In this document: positions 42,153-51,319 of the stretch, piece by piece | How positions within the stretch are numbered: position 1 is the stretch's first letter | How the letters are laid out: the number at the start of each line of letters is the position of its first letter | Source of the DNA: Bacillota bacterium | Lineage (GTDB): Bacteria > Bacillota > Clostridia > Acetivibrionales > DSM-1351 | DNA: 64,000 nt | Assembly: GCA_023415305.1 (NCBI GenBank) | Contig: JAEZKZ010000082.1 | Span: forward strand, 1-64,000 | Reading direction: 5' to 3' | Program-made: the position numbers and the translations under genes | Notes under the pieces: model-generated | The model's database searches: none | The model's input: the letters and a program-made list of their open reading frames with translations, nothing else | What the model was told of the DNA's origin: nothing

Positions 42153-42927
42153 CAATAAGGTATTTAAACACAACCAGGTAAATGTAGGTATTCCTTTTTT
42201 GATAAAGTCACCTGTGACTTATCAACCGCCTGTGTCACGTGTTAACACTATTGGAACTAAACAAGTAAATGAAGTCGATGATGATACTCCCAAAGTTGAT
42301 TACAAGGCTTTGGGGGAAGAAATATTGAATAAGGCTAAAGTAGAAGCTGACTATATTATTAAGGAAGCACTATTAGAGGCCAAGGAGATTGTTTCCAAAG
42401 CTGCTGTTGAAGTACAGGATTTGAGAGACAAGACCTTGATTGAAGCAGAGAATGAAGGCTATAATGCCGGCATTACCAAAGCTCGGGAAGAGTATGATGG
42501 TTTAATTCAGGAAGCCAGAGAGATTAAGGAGCAGGCTGGTATGGAGTACAAACAGATATTGGATTCCTTGGAAGCCGATGCTGTTAATACTATATTGGAT
42601 ATTGCCAGAAAGGTAATAAGCAAAGAACTGCAATGTAAGGAAAATGTATTACTTCTTGTCAGAGATGCCTTTGAGAAGTGTTCAAAGGACCGAAAGGCTG
42701 TATTAAAGCTCTCTGAAAAGGATTATGATTATGTAAACGAAAATAAGGACAAACTTATGTCAATGCTTCAAAGAGCAGAGGATACTGAACTTAAGAAGGA
42801 TTTGTCCCTTAATGAGGGTGATTGCGTTATAGACACACCTTTTGGAAGTATTGATGCAAGTGCCGGAACGATATTTGAAAAAATTGAAGATGACTTTAGG
42901 GAGCTGCTTGAAGATAAAATAGGTTGA
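42145..42927 (+). CDS. fliH: Flagellar assembly protein FliH
   Basis: The 260-residue protein regulates the FliI ATPase and brings export substrates to the gate. It has a long central helix of heptads (about 65-140, KAKVEADYIIKEALLEAKEI) and a C-terminal V-ATPase subunit E-like domain with ILDIARKVISKELQ. The TTG start at 42145 lies inside fliG, after GGAGGAG. It is followed by fliI, its partner. Confidence 0.9.
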   Translation: MSNNKVFKHNQVNVGIPFLIKSPVTYQPPVSRVNTIGTKQVNEVDDDTPKVDYKALGEEILNKAKVEADYIIKEALLEAKEIVSKAAVEVQDLRDKTLIEAENEGYNAGITKAREEYDGLIQEAREIKEQAGMEYKQILDSLEADAVNTILDIARKVISKELQCKENVLLLVRDAFEKCSKDRKAVLKLSEKDYDYVNENKDKLMSMLQRAEDTELKKDLSLNEGDCVIDTPFGSIDASAGTIFEKIEDDFRELLEDKIG

Positions 42928-42996
42928 GGTACGCATATGTGTACCTTGAACTGTTTTATACAAAAAACTTATACAAAAGAGGAGGTCAGAGTTATA

Positions 42997-44301
42997 GTGA
43001 TAGACCTTAAAAAGTACCGTGATGCGCTGGATTCGAGAGATTACATAGACTATATTGGAAAAGTATCTAAGGTTGTAGGTCTTACTATTGAAGCTGATGG
43101 TCCGCAAGCCAGTATTGGCGATTTGTGTAATATACATGTATCAAAGGGAGGCCCGCTTAAGGCCGAAGTGGTTGGTTTCAAGGATGAAAAAGTCCTTCTT
43201 ATGCCTTTGGGAGATATGACAGGTATAGGCCCGGGCTGCTCAGTTACTGCAAATGGGGACATATTAAAGGTAGCTGTAGGTGAGGAACTTATTGGTAGGG
43301 TGTTGGATGGATTGGGCAGGCCAATGGATGATAAGGGCCCCATTAATTCAAGGCTTTTTTACCGGACGGATAATAAGCCGCCTAACCCTATGACCAGAAA
43401 AAGAATATCTGATCCATTGCCATTAGGTGTAAGAGCAATTGACGGACTTCTTACCATTGGCAAAGGTCAGAGGGTAGGAATATTTGCTGGTAGTGGCGTA
43501 GGAAAGAGCACTCTGATGGGTATGATAGCACGTAATACAAAAGCTGATGTAAATGTAATTGCCTTAATCGGAGAACGTGGAAGAGAAGTGCGTGAATTTA
43601 TTGAGAGGGACTTGACAGAAGAGGGTTTGGCCAGATCAGTAGTTGTGGTTGCAACCTCCGACCAGCCTGCTCTTATCAGGCTTAAAGGCGCAATGGTTGC
43701 TACGGCTATCGCCGAATATTTCAGAGATAGTGGCAGAGATGTGCTATTGCTGATGGATTCATTAACAAGATATGCCATGGCCCAGAGAGAAGTCGGACTA
43801 TCAATAGGAGAGCCTCCTGTTTCACGAGGGTATACCCCGTCGGTATTCTCGGTTTTTCCAAAGCTATTGGAAAGGGCAGGTACTGATGAAAAAGGTTCAA
43901 TTACAGGCCTGTATACCGTCCTTGTTGATGGTGATGATTTGACAGAGCCTGTAACTGATACAGCCAGAGGTATTCTTGATGGACATATAGTTTTGTCAAG
44001 AGCGCTGGCGAATAAAAACCATTACCCATCAATTGATGTTCTTGCCAGTGTCAGCAGGGTGATGAGCGATATTATTGACAAACAGCACAAAAAGAGTGCT
44101 TCAGATATAAAGAAGACGCTGGCAATTCACAGGGATGCTGAAGATTTGATAAACATTGGTGCATATTCTAAAGGAAGTAATGAAAAGATTGACTATGCAA
44201 TTGAATGTATAGATGGAATAACAGCTTTCCTTCAGCAGGAAACAGATCAAAAGGTCACATTTGAGGAAGTTCTTCAGCAGCTTATGGAATTATTAAAGTA
44301 G
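42997..44301 (+). CDS. fliI: Flagellum-specific ATP synthase FliI
   Basis: The 434-residue F1-beta-like ATPase drives flagellar protein export. It shows Walker A GIFAGSGVGKSTLMGM, the IGERGREVREFIERDL stretch, Walker B VLLLMDSLTRYAMAQREVGL (in part) and SRGYTPSVFSVFPKLLERAG (in part). GTG 42997 is chosen: GGAGG lies 11 nt upstream and the family starts near IDLKKY. The longer frame from 42937 adds 20 non-conserved residues. A 178-bp spacer follows before fliJ. Confidence 0.95.
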   Translation: MIDLKKYRDALDSRDYIDYIGKVSKVVGLTIEADGPQASIGDLCNIHVSKGGPLKAEVVGFKDEKVLLMPLGDMTGIGPGCSVTANGDILKVAVGEELIGRVLDGLGRPMDDKGPINSRLFYRTDNKPPNPMTRKRISDPLPLGVRAIDGLLTIGKGQRVGIFAGSGVGKSTLMGMIARNTKADVNVIALIGERGREVREFIERDLTEEGLARSVVVVATSDQPALIRLKGAMVATAIAEYFRDSGRDVLLLMDSLTRYAMAQREVGLSIGEPPVSRGYTPSVFSVFPKLLERAGTDEKGSITGLYTVLVDGDDLTEPVTDTARGILDGHIVLSRALANKNHYPSIDVLASVSRVMSDIIDKQHKKSASDIKKTLAIHRDAEDLINIGAYSKGSNEKIDYAIECIDGITAFLQQETDQKVTFEEVLQQLMELLK

Positions 44302-44479
44302 CTTTGTTAGAAGTTAGATGGATGTTAGATGTCAGAAGTAATCCGAATACAGCTGGAAGCAGTTGGAGAACAGTGGTTCAGGAAGCGGACAAGTAGTAAT
44401 AGCTTAGAACAGCATTCGGGAAACCCTAGGTGCGGTTAATAGTAAGTAAGGTGATTAAGTTGTTGCAGGGAGGTAAGGT
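44302..44479 (+). other. Spacer with degenerate repeats between fliI and fliJ
   Basis: This is 178 bp without a gene where the two genes are normally adjacent. It starts with repeated GTTAGAAGTTAGATG-like words related to the heptamers at 30187. No clear terminator or promoter is seen. Confidence 0.4.
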
Positions 44480-44926
44480 ATGCAGAAATTTGGCTTTAGG
44501 CTGGAATCAGTTCTTAAATTAAAAACTCAAATCGAGGATAATGCCAAAAACAACCTTGCCCGTGCCACCAGGGAACTGGAAAACCAGAAGTACCGTCTTG
44601 AGGAGCTGGAGGAGATTAAGGAAGTATCAATGAATAAACTTACCTCAGAAGTTGACAGCGGAATTCCCGTGTACCAAATCCGAAACTTCAACAGTTTTTT
44701 CGGATTAATGAAAAATAAAATAACTAAACAGAAAGTAAATGTAAATAATGCACAGAATGATGTCGATATAAATAGAGAAGCTCTTGTAAAGGCAATGCAG
44801 GAGAAAAAAATATTGGAGAAACTCAAAGAAAAAAAGTACGAGGAGTATCTTAAAGAACAGAGTAAAGCCGAACAGCAACTTATAGATGAATTAAACAGTT
44901 ATAAATTTAAGGATGGTTCTGAATAA
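44480..44926 (+). CDS. fliJ: Flagellar export chaperone FliJ
   Basis: The 148-residue protein is a coiled coil nearly end to end, with the FliJ start FGFRLESVLKLKTQIED. It sits in the central hole of the FliI hexamer and links ATP hydrolysis to FlhA. GGGAGG precedes ATG 44480. Identification rests on the start motif, coiled coil and position after fliI. Confidence 0.9.
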   Translation: MQKFGFRLESVLKLKTQIEDNAKNNLARATRELENQKYRLEELEEIKEVSMNKLTSEVDSGIPVYQIRNFNSFFGLMKNKITKQKVNVNNAQNDVDINREALVKAMQEKKILEKLKEKKYEEYLKEQSKAEQQLIDELNSYKFKDGSE

Positions 44927-44973
44927 TTATAAGGCAGTAGTTATTTATACTGATAATATACAGGGGAATTGAG

Positions 44974-45852
44974 ATGGCCGATCAAAATAGAGACAATAAC
45001 GAGTTACAGCAAGTGGATGAAGCACTGAAAAAACTTAATAAAGATAAAAAAGCTTCATCTGAAAAGGATGGTAATTCAAAGAATAGTGTATTGTTCTATA
45101 TAGTTACGATAATAACAGCACTACTTCTTGTTGTTCTTATCATTGGAAGTGTATTCTTTTTTGCCATAAAAGCTAATGTAAACGGAATAGCCGATAATAT
45201 GAGAGGCACCATTGAAAAGATACCGATAATGAGATTAGCTCTTCCTGAAAAGCCTGAACCTGAAGATGAAAAGAACATGACCGAGGAGCAGGTCAGACAG
45301 AAATATACTGTGCTAAGAACTGAAAAGTCCGATTTACAAAAGCAGGTTGAAGAACTTACTAAACAGGTTGATAGCTTAAATAAGCAGTTAACAGCCAAAC
45401 AGACCGATTCTTCCCTCCTGCTCCAACAAAAGGAAACTGCTGAAAAGGCCCAGCAAACACAGGCAGCCGATTATTCTGCACTCAAAAAGGATTTTGATGA
45501 ATTGGCAGCTGTTATTGCAAAAGGGGACCCAACCGGGTATAAGGCGTATTTTGAAAAGATTGATTCAAAAATGGCGGCAGATCTGTATGAACAGGTAATT
45601 AAAGAACAAAAAATGAGTGATGACGTAAAAAAGTACGTTTCGATATACGAAAATATGGATGCAGCCTCTGTTGCTACTATAATGGAACAGATGGGAACTG
45701 GTAAAATGACGCTTATATTGGAAATAATGAAAAACCTGAAAAAGGAGACTTCCGCCAGTATTCTGACAGAAATGACTCCGGAGTTTGCCGCAAAGGTTTC
45801 CGAGCAGTTGGCAAAGATATATAAGGTGGGAGAGGAAAGTAACTCAAAATAG
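44974..45852 (+). CDS. MotE-like / YlxF flagellar protein with MgtE_N-type domain
   Basis: The 292-residue protein has a charged cytoplasmic start, one membrane helix (about residues 38-60), a coiled coil (about 105-160) and a C-terminal MgtE-N-like helical domain (YENMDAASVATIMEQM, ILEIMKNLKKETSASIL). The same order occurs in YlxF of B. subtilis and MotE of alphaproteobacteria, encoded between fliJ and fliK. MotE chaperones the stator-associated protein MotC; the role of the Firmicute form is less clear. Confidence 0.8.
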   Translation: MADQNRDNNELQQVDEALKKLNKDKKASSEKDGNSKNSVLFYIVTIITALLLVVLIIGSVFFFAIKANVNGIADNMRGTIEKIPIMRLALPEKPEPEDEKNMTEEQVRQKYTVLRTEKSDLQKQVEELTKQVDSLNKQLTAKQTDSSLLLQQKETAEKAQQTQAADYSALKKDFDELAAVIAKGDPTGYKAYFEKIDSKMAADLYEQVIKEQKMSDDVKKYVSIYENMDAASVATIMEQMGTGKMTLILEIMKNLKKETSASILTEMTPEFAAKVSEQLAKIYKVGEESNSK

Positions 45853-45974
45853 TTTAGGGGATATCAACCCAAAGGTAATATTTGAAGTATTTACCGGAGT
45901 AATATGGTAAAGGCTTGTGCCTATACCGTTACTATATAGAATTAATAAATATATATTTGAAAGGAGGTGAAAAA

Positions 45975-47543
45975 TTGATTCCATTTAATAATACAAATAT
46001 TGTCCTTTCCCAAGTGACAGACAGGTCAGCTCTTGACTTAAAGGCTAAAACAACACAGGTTAAAACTTCTGGAGATTTTAAAGACGTATTTGCCAGGACT
46101 ATGTCCAGCAATAATAATCGCGAAGCAGTTAATTCAGGGATGAGGAATGATAAAGAGTTTTCATCCGCTTCCGATTCTCAAACGAAATATAAAACCTTCA
46201 AAGGATTGAGAGTTGAGCAGACTGCAAAAACCGATCAAGACAGGGTTGAATTATCAGAAGGAGATATCAGCGCCAAGAATGTTGATAACACTATTGACAA
46301 AGCAACCGGGAAATCCAACGGGTATGATGACCAAATAAATGTTTTGGCCCAGCTGTTGGGAATAACTCCTGCTGAGTTGGTAAAGCTTGCTGAAACTCTT
46401 GGGTTTTCAGCTGAAGATTTCAGTAATTCTGAAAAACTAGGTCAGATGGTGGAAAAGCTTGGTGACCAGCTGCAACTGAGTAGTTCGCAAAAAGAACTGC
46501 TTGCTGAATTAACTAAAGAAGTATCAAATCAGATAGCTGGAGCTGATAATAAGCCGGTGGAAAAGCAATTAATTGCTGAAACATCAAAAGCAATTGAGGG
46601 TCAAACAGTATCTGATTCCCAAAATACTGATTTGTCGGGTATCGCTGAAAATATTAAGTCGAAGCTTAATGAGCTCCTTCAAAAATCACAGTCTGAAACT
46701 GAAGCTATTCGCTCAGAAGTTTCCAAAGTCATTGAAGCTATGAAGTCACAATCTCAGAATAGGGTAGTTATTAATCCTTCTGAAAGCTTGACCGAAACTG
46801 TAGCAGCAACTGCTGTTTCCGGTGCAGAGCAAAATCAGGTTAACGCCGCAGCCACTAAAGCTGACAGTAAGGCTACTGAAAAAGTGAAGGAAGAAAAAGG
46901 CGAGGTCAATGATCCTGTTGATGAAAATGACCGGGGCGCAACGGAAGTTAAAACTGCTTCTGTACAAGTTAATACAAGTTCAGAGCAAAATCCACAGGAG
47001 CAAGCTCTTTCAGCTTTTGCCGATATAAAAACCGGTGCCCAGAATATTCAGTCTCAGGTTACTAAAGCTGAGTTTAAAATGCCTCAGACTGTTAAACCCT
47101 CAGACCTTATAAATCAGGTTGTAGAGCAGGCCAAAGTGGTTATTGGACACGACAAGACCGAAATGGTAATTCATTTGAAGCCGGATCATTTGGGAAAACT
47201 TGAACTTAAGGTAGTAACCGAACAAGGTATAGTTGCTGCCAAGTTTATAGCTGAGAGCCAGCAGGTTAAGGAAATCATTGAAACAAACATGCAACAGCTT
47301 AAAGATTCACTGCAAAAGCAGGGAATAAACATTGATGGAGTAAGTGTTCAGGTTGGACAGGATAAAAAGAACGAGTACCAGAGCAGTTCCTATGCTAATA
47401 AAAGCAACGGTTCAGCAAACAGGGTAAAGCACTCCTCGGTTGCATCAGCTATTACAGGGACAAGGGGAACTCTTATGGATACACTGCCTGAAAGCCTTGC
47501 ACAGTATTCCTATGAAACCAGTACAATCAACCTTACAGCATAA
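45975..47543 (+). CDS. fliK: Flagellar hook-length control protein FliK
   Basis: The 522-residue protein is exported as a ruler for hook length. It has a long low-complexity N-terminal part rich in Ser, Gln, Glu and Ala (about 1-390) and a C-terminal Flg_hook domain (EMVIHLKPDHLGKLELKV ... AAKFIAESQQVKEII) that switches FlhB specificity. TTG 45975 has AAAGGAGG upstream; the longer frame from 45915 is rejected. A hairpin (45898-45933, GTAA/TTAC and GGC/GCC arms) lies just before the gene. Confidence 0.9.
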   Translation: MIPFNNTNIVLSQVTDRSALDLKAKTTQVKTSGDFKDVFARTMSSNNNREAVNSGMRNDKEFSSASDSQTKYKTFKGLRVEQTAKTDQDRVELSEGDISAKNVDNTIDKATGKSNGYDDQINVLAQLLGITPAELVKLAETLGFSAEDFSNSEKLGQMVEKLGDQLQLSSSQKELLAELTKEVSNQIAGADNKPVEKQLIAETSKAIEGQTVSDSQNTDLSGIAENIKSKLNELLQKSQSETEAIRSEVSKVIEAMKSQSQNRVVINPSESLTETVAATAVSGAEQNQVNAAATKADSKATEKVKEEKGEVNDPVDENDRGATEVKTASVQVNTSSEQNPQEQALSAFADIKTGAQNIQSQVTKAEFKMPQTVKPSDLINQVVEQAKVVIGHDKTEMVIHLKPDHLGKLELKVVTEQGIVAAKFIAESQQVKEIIETNMQQLKDSLQKQGINIDGVSVQVGQDKKNEYQSSSYANKSNGSANRVKHSSVASAITGTRGTLMDTLPESLAQYSYETSTINLTA

Positions 47544-47567
47544 AAATAAATAAAGGAGGTGATAAAA

Positions 47568-48515
47568 ATGGCAACAACAAGTGGAATTTCGGACTATAAA
47601 ACAATAGAACAGATAATCGAGAGTACAAAAGCCAGTAAGGAAACCAGAAAAACAGGCGGAGATCTTGGAAAGAATGATTTTCTGAATCTATTGGTTACCC
47701 AGCTCAGATATCAGGACCCGTTAGAGCCTACGGACGACAAGGAATTTATTGCTCAGATGGCGCAGTTCAGTGCTTTGGAACAAATGCAAAATATGAATGG
47801 CGTTATGTCCAATTCTCAAGCTTTCAGTCTTATAGGCAAGGATGTCAAGGCTAATATTACAGACCCAAAAACCTTCGAAGTAAAAACAGTATCAGGCATT
47901 GTTTCAACTGTAAGAGTTAGCAATGGCAAGACCTACCTGATGATAAACGATCAACAGGTTGAGGCTGACAAGGTAGTGGAAGTAAATGATAACATCTACA
48001 ACACAAACAGTAATCTGGCAGCTTATACTAATCTTATAGGCTATAAGGTCCGGGGAGCTGTATATGATTCAGCAAATGGTGAGTACATATATTTGACAGG
48101 CAATGTTGAGGAAATACAGAAGGGTACCCATGAGGATTACGCAGTAATGGATGGCGTTAATGTAACGGTAGCTGAAGTTACCGGCTCATTATCAACTGAT
48201 CCTGGCTACACTAAGAATTATCTTGCAACCAATAAAGGTAAGCAGGTCAAGTTAACAATTAAAGATGCCGAGTCGGGATACAAGGTTCCTGTAACAGCAG
48301 TACTGAAGGATTATAACATTGACTCCAGTACAGGAAAAATAACTGCAGTATTGGATGACCTGTACGTTTCAGTTTACAGCGTATCCAACATACAAAAGTC
48401 GGCAGTAGGGGAAAATGCCGTAACTGATAAAGCTGCTAAAAGTACTTCAGCAGATTCAGAGAACGGTAATGCTTCTAATGAAAATACTACGGGCAATGCG
48501 TCAACTGGCAATTGA
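47568..48515 (+). CDS. flgD: Flagellar hook capping protein FlgD
   Basis: The 315-residue cap helps hook subunits polymerise. The N-terminal family motif is KNDFLNLLVTQLRYQDPLEP, with FIAQMAQFSALEQMQNM after it. A central beta domain follows. The tail is a Ser/Asn/Thr-rich extension (STSADSENGNASNENT) making it longer than many FlgD proteins. ATG 47568 has AAAGGAGG upstream. Confidence 0.92.
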   Translation: MATTSGISDYKTIEQIIESTKASKETRKTGGDLGKNDFLNLLVTQLRYQDPLEPTDDKEFIAQMAQFSALEQMQNMNGVMSNSQAFSLIGKDVKANITDPKTFEVKTVSGIVSTVRVSNGKTYLMINDQQVEADKVVEVNDNIYNTNSNLAAYTNLIGYKVRGAVYDSANGEYIYLTGNVEEIQKGTHEDYAVMDGVNVTVAEVTGSLSTDPGYTKNYLATNKGKQVKLTIKDAESGYKVPVTAVLKDYNIDSSTGKITAVLDDLYVSVYSVSNIQKSAVGENAVTDKAAKSTSADSENGNASNENTTGNASTGN

Positions 48516-48528
48516 GAGAAGGTGAGTT

Positions 48529-48930
48529 ATGGTAATCAATAATAATTTTCAGAATAGAATTATTAATTCGCCTTTATCAACCGGAAAAATACAGACCAAT
48601 GGTGTCAGAAACAATAATACCAGTACTTCCGGTACAGGTTTTGAAAATATCCTGCAACAGGCAATAGACAAGAGCTCAGGAGTGAAGTTTTCAAAACATG
48701 CTGAGATGAGAATGCAAGCCAGGAACATTGATTTGACTCAAAATCAAAAGGATAAAATCAACAGTGCTGTATCAATGGCTCAGCAAAAGGGCGTAAAGGA
48801 TTCATTGGTAATACTGGATAATATGGCATTTGTGGTAAATGTACCAAGTAAGACGGTCATAACGGCAGTAAACAACAATGAACTTAAAGAAAATGTTTTC
48901 ACAAATATTGACGGTGCAATATTTGCATAA
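48529..48930 (+). CDS. Flagellar operon protein of the TIGR02530 type
   Basis: This 133-residue protein is of a family found between flgD and flgE in Gram-positive flagellar operons. It shows the conserved GVKFSKHAEMRMQARNI and the ending AVNNNELKENVFTNIDGAI. The role is unproven; the position suggests hook assembly. AGAAGGTGAG precedes ATG 48529. Confidence 0.88.
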   Translation: MVINNNFQNRIINSPLSTGKIQTNGVRNNNTSTSGTGFENILQQAIDKSSGVKFSKHAEMRMQARNIDLTQNQKDKINSAVSMAQQKGVKDSLVILDNMAFVVNVPSKTVITAVNNNELKENVFTNIDGAIFA

Positions 48931-49028
48931 GTCAAAATCAGCTGGACCCTTACGGGAAGCTGAACAGGTTTCTGAATGACGGACGGAACCCAATAGAACC
49001 TTAAAATAACGAGGGGGTCAATTTAATT
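48931..49028 (+). other. Spacer before flgE with two hairpins
   Basis: CAGCT/AGCTG and GGTTTC/GGAACC-type stems lie in the 98 bp before flgE, ahead of the ribosome site GAGGGGG. I do not recognise a riboswitch. It may tune flgE translation. Confidence 0.3.
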
Positions 49029-50360
49029 ATGATGAGATCTATGTTTTCTGGTGTTTCAGGCTTAAGAACACACCAGACAAAAATGGACGTTATCGGTAAT
49101 AACGTAGCTAACGTTAATACATTAGGCTTTAAATCCGGAAGAGTAACCTTCCAGGAAGTTTTCAACCAGACCTTGAGAGGTGCAGGAGCACCTGACGCAG
49201 CATTGGGCAGAGGCGGTACAAACCCTATGCAGATTGGTTTGGGTACGGGTGTAGGTGCAATTGATACCATGATGACAAGAGGAAGCTCACAGAGGACTGA
49301 TAATCCTACCGACCTTTCAATTGAAGGCGAGGGCTTCTTTATAGTAAAAGGTTCAAATGCAGACAGCTTTAAATTCACAAGAGCAGGTAACTTCGGACTG
49401 GACAAGCTGGGGAATCTGGTTTCCGGAAGCGGTATGAATGTTTACGGCTGGATGTCCTATGAAACACAACCTGACGGCTCGGTTAAATTTGATACAGAAG
49501 CTGAAATAAAGCCCATTAACCTTTATACAGATGAAGCAAATGGAAATAAAAGAGTAATTTCAGCTAAAGCCACTAAAAATGCCGTATTTGCAGGTAATCT
49601 GGATTCAGGTTTACCTGAAGCTGAAACAGATGATCCTGATCAGTTCTCAGTGCCCTTTACGGTATATGACAGTCTTGGAAATGCCCACGAACTTACAATA
49701 AATTATAAAAAGGGTACTGTGGGAGACAACACTACGTGGAATTATGCAGTAAAAGAAAAGACTATTAATGAGGATGGAGAAGTAGAATACGTTGATGTGG
49801 GTGAAGGAACAGGTACTATTGCTTTTGATAAAAAAGGAAAAATTGTTCCTGGCGAAAGCAACACTCCTACCATAAGCATTACGGCATCAACGAGTGAAAT
49901 TGGAGCCGAACAACTGGATGTTATACTTGACTTTAACAACATGACACAGTTTGCTGCTGACTGCTCCGTCAAACCAACAAATGTTGACGGATATCCAACA
50001 GGAAACCTTGTAACCTTTAATGTAGGTTCGGATGGTATGCTGACTGGAATATACAGCAACGGACAGCAGCAGCCTCTGGGACTTATTGCTCTTGCCAGCT
50101 TCTCAAATCCGGCAGGTTTACAGAAGGTTGGAGATAACCTGTTTATAACCTCTACAAACTCAGGTGAGTTTACAAAGGGCGTTCAGGTTGGCGCAGAAGG
50201 AGTTGGAACTTTGAGCCCAGGAACCCTTGAAATGTCAAATGTTGACCTTTCAAGAGAATTTACCGACATGATTGTTACTCAGAGAGGATTCCAGGCAAAC
50301 AGCAGAATAATTACAACTTCTGATGAAATGCTCCAGGAATTGGTTAACCTAAAGAGATAA
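49029..50360 (+). CDS. flgE: Flagellar hook protein FlgE
   Basis: The 443-residue hook subunit has the rod/hook N-terminus MFSGVSGLRTHQTKMDVIGN followed by NVANVNTLGFKSGRVTFQ. It also has the IEGEGFFIVKG repeat typical of hook-basal body proteins, and the C-terminal NVDLSREFTDMIVTQRGFQA and NSRIITTSDEML. It is an extracellular structural protein exported through the flagellar channel. ATG 49029 and 49032 are in tandem; either may be used. Confidence 0.96.
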   Translation: MMRSMFSGVSGLRTHQTKMDVIGNNVANVNTLGFKSGRVTFQEVFNQTLRGAGAPDAALGRGGTNPMQIGLGTGVGAIDTMMTRGSSQRTDNPTDLSIEGEGFFIVKGSNADSFKFTRAGNFGLDKLGNLVSGSGMNVYGWMSYETQPDGSVKFDTEAEIKPINLYTDEANGNKRVISAKATKNAVFAGNLDSGLPEAETDDPDQFSVPFTVYDSLGNAHELTINYKKGTVGDNTTWNYAVKEKTINEDGEVEYVDVGEGTGTIAFDKKGKIVPGESNTPTISITASTSEIGAEQLDVILDFNNMTQFAADCSVKPTNVDGYPTGNLVTFNVGSDGMLTGIYSNGQQQPLGLIALASFSNPAGLQKVGDNLFITSTNSGEFTKGVQVGAEGVGTLSPGTLEMSNVDLSREFTDMIVTQRGFQANSRIITTSDEMLQELVNLKR

Positions 50361-50488
50361 TAATTTAGGCTTATTGCCGTGGATCGAGGGTTAAGCCTAG
50401 GTCCACGGTAGTAGGTAATATGATGTTTTTAGTCTTATTTTGTAAGTTTTGCGGAATTTATCTATTGTCTTTTTGGAGTAAAAATATT

Positions 50489-50689
50489 ATGATTAGATTG
50501 ACCAAGCTAAACAGGACTTCCTTTGTGTTGAACTGTGAATTAATTGAAACAATAGAAAGTACGCCGGATACTGTCATCTCTACAACAAGCGGAAAGAAAT
50601 TCGTGGTTGTTGAAAGTATTGATGAAATTGTAGATAAGGTGATACAATACAAAGGTAATATTTCCAGATTTATAGAGAGTTCGACTTGA
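50489..50689 (+). CDS. flbD: FlbD family flagellar protein
   Basis: The 66-residue protein starts MIRLTKLNRTSFVLNCELIE, typical of the short Gram-positive FlbD (SwrD) family. This family raises flagellar motor power in B. subtilis. ATG 50489 has GGAG 10 nt upstream; the frame from 50420 is a non-conserved extension. In many clostridia motA and motB follow; here fliL follows directly. Confidence 0.88.
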   Translation: MIRLTKLNRTSFVLNCELIETIESTPDTVISTTSGKKFVVVESIDEIVDKVIQYKGNISRFIESST

Positions 50690-50794
50690 TTTTATTTTAT
50701 TTTTGCTTACTAATTTTAGACGCTAATATTCAATGTATGCTGCTATATTATAGCTAATGTATTAACGCTAAAACGCATTAAGGGGGAAAAAATT

Positions 50795-51307
50795 TTGGAA
50801 GGAAAAAGCAGTTATTTTATTTTGCTGGTTATTGTTGCATTTCTTTCAATATCACTAGCTTTCCTTGCAATAGGATATTTCTTTTTCGATAACCGCGGCT
50901 CAACTCCTGAAAAAGAAGTAGTACTTGTAACGGAAAAGGTTCCGACCGATGAAGAACTTTCAAACAAGGTTATATTCGAAAAAACAAATTTCAATTTAAA
51001 GAAAACTGAGGATAAACAAATAGCGGTTATAGTACTAAGTGCAAGTATGAAGCATTTCAAGAAAGTTGAAGGCATGAAATCCGAGGAGGAAATTGCTGCA
51101 AAAATAGATTTTTACAGTAAAGAAATCAATTCAGCTATCGGTACATATTTTCAAGGTCTAACACTTGATGAGGTAAGTCAGCCAGATGCCAAAAAAAAGG
51201 CATCAGAGGAGCTAAAGAATAAGATAAACGAAATATTAATAAATAACGATAAAAAGGCTAGTCCTCTTGTTTACTCCATAGTTTTTGATTACTGGTTTTA
51301 TCAATAG
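50795..51307 (+). CDS. fliL: Flagellar basal body-associated protein FliL
   Basis: The 170-residue single-pass membrane protein (helix about residues 8-28) has an outer stomatin-like domain of the FliL family that rings the stator. Similarity is weak beyond the layout and the ending (LVYSIVFDYWFYQ); position before fliM supports it. AAGGGGG precedes the TTG start at 50795. Confidence 0.82.
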   Translation: MEGKSSYFILLVIVAFLSISLAFLAIGYFFFDNRGSTPEKEVVLVTEKVPTDEELSNKVIFEKTNFNLKKTEDKQIAVIVLSASMKHFKKVEGMKSEEEIAAKIDFYSKEINSAIGTYFQGLTLDEVSQPDAKKKASEELKNKINEILINNDKKASPLVYSIVFDYWFYQ

Positions 51308-51319
51308 GAGGTGAGCTAG

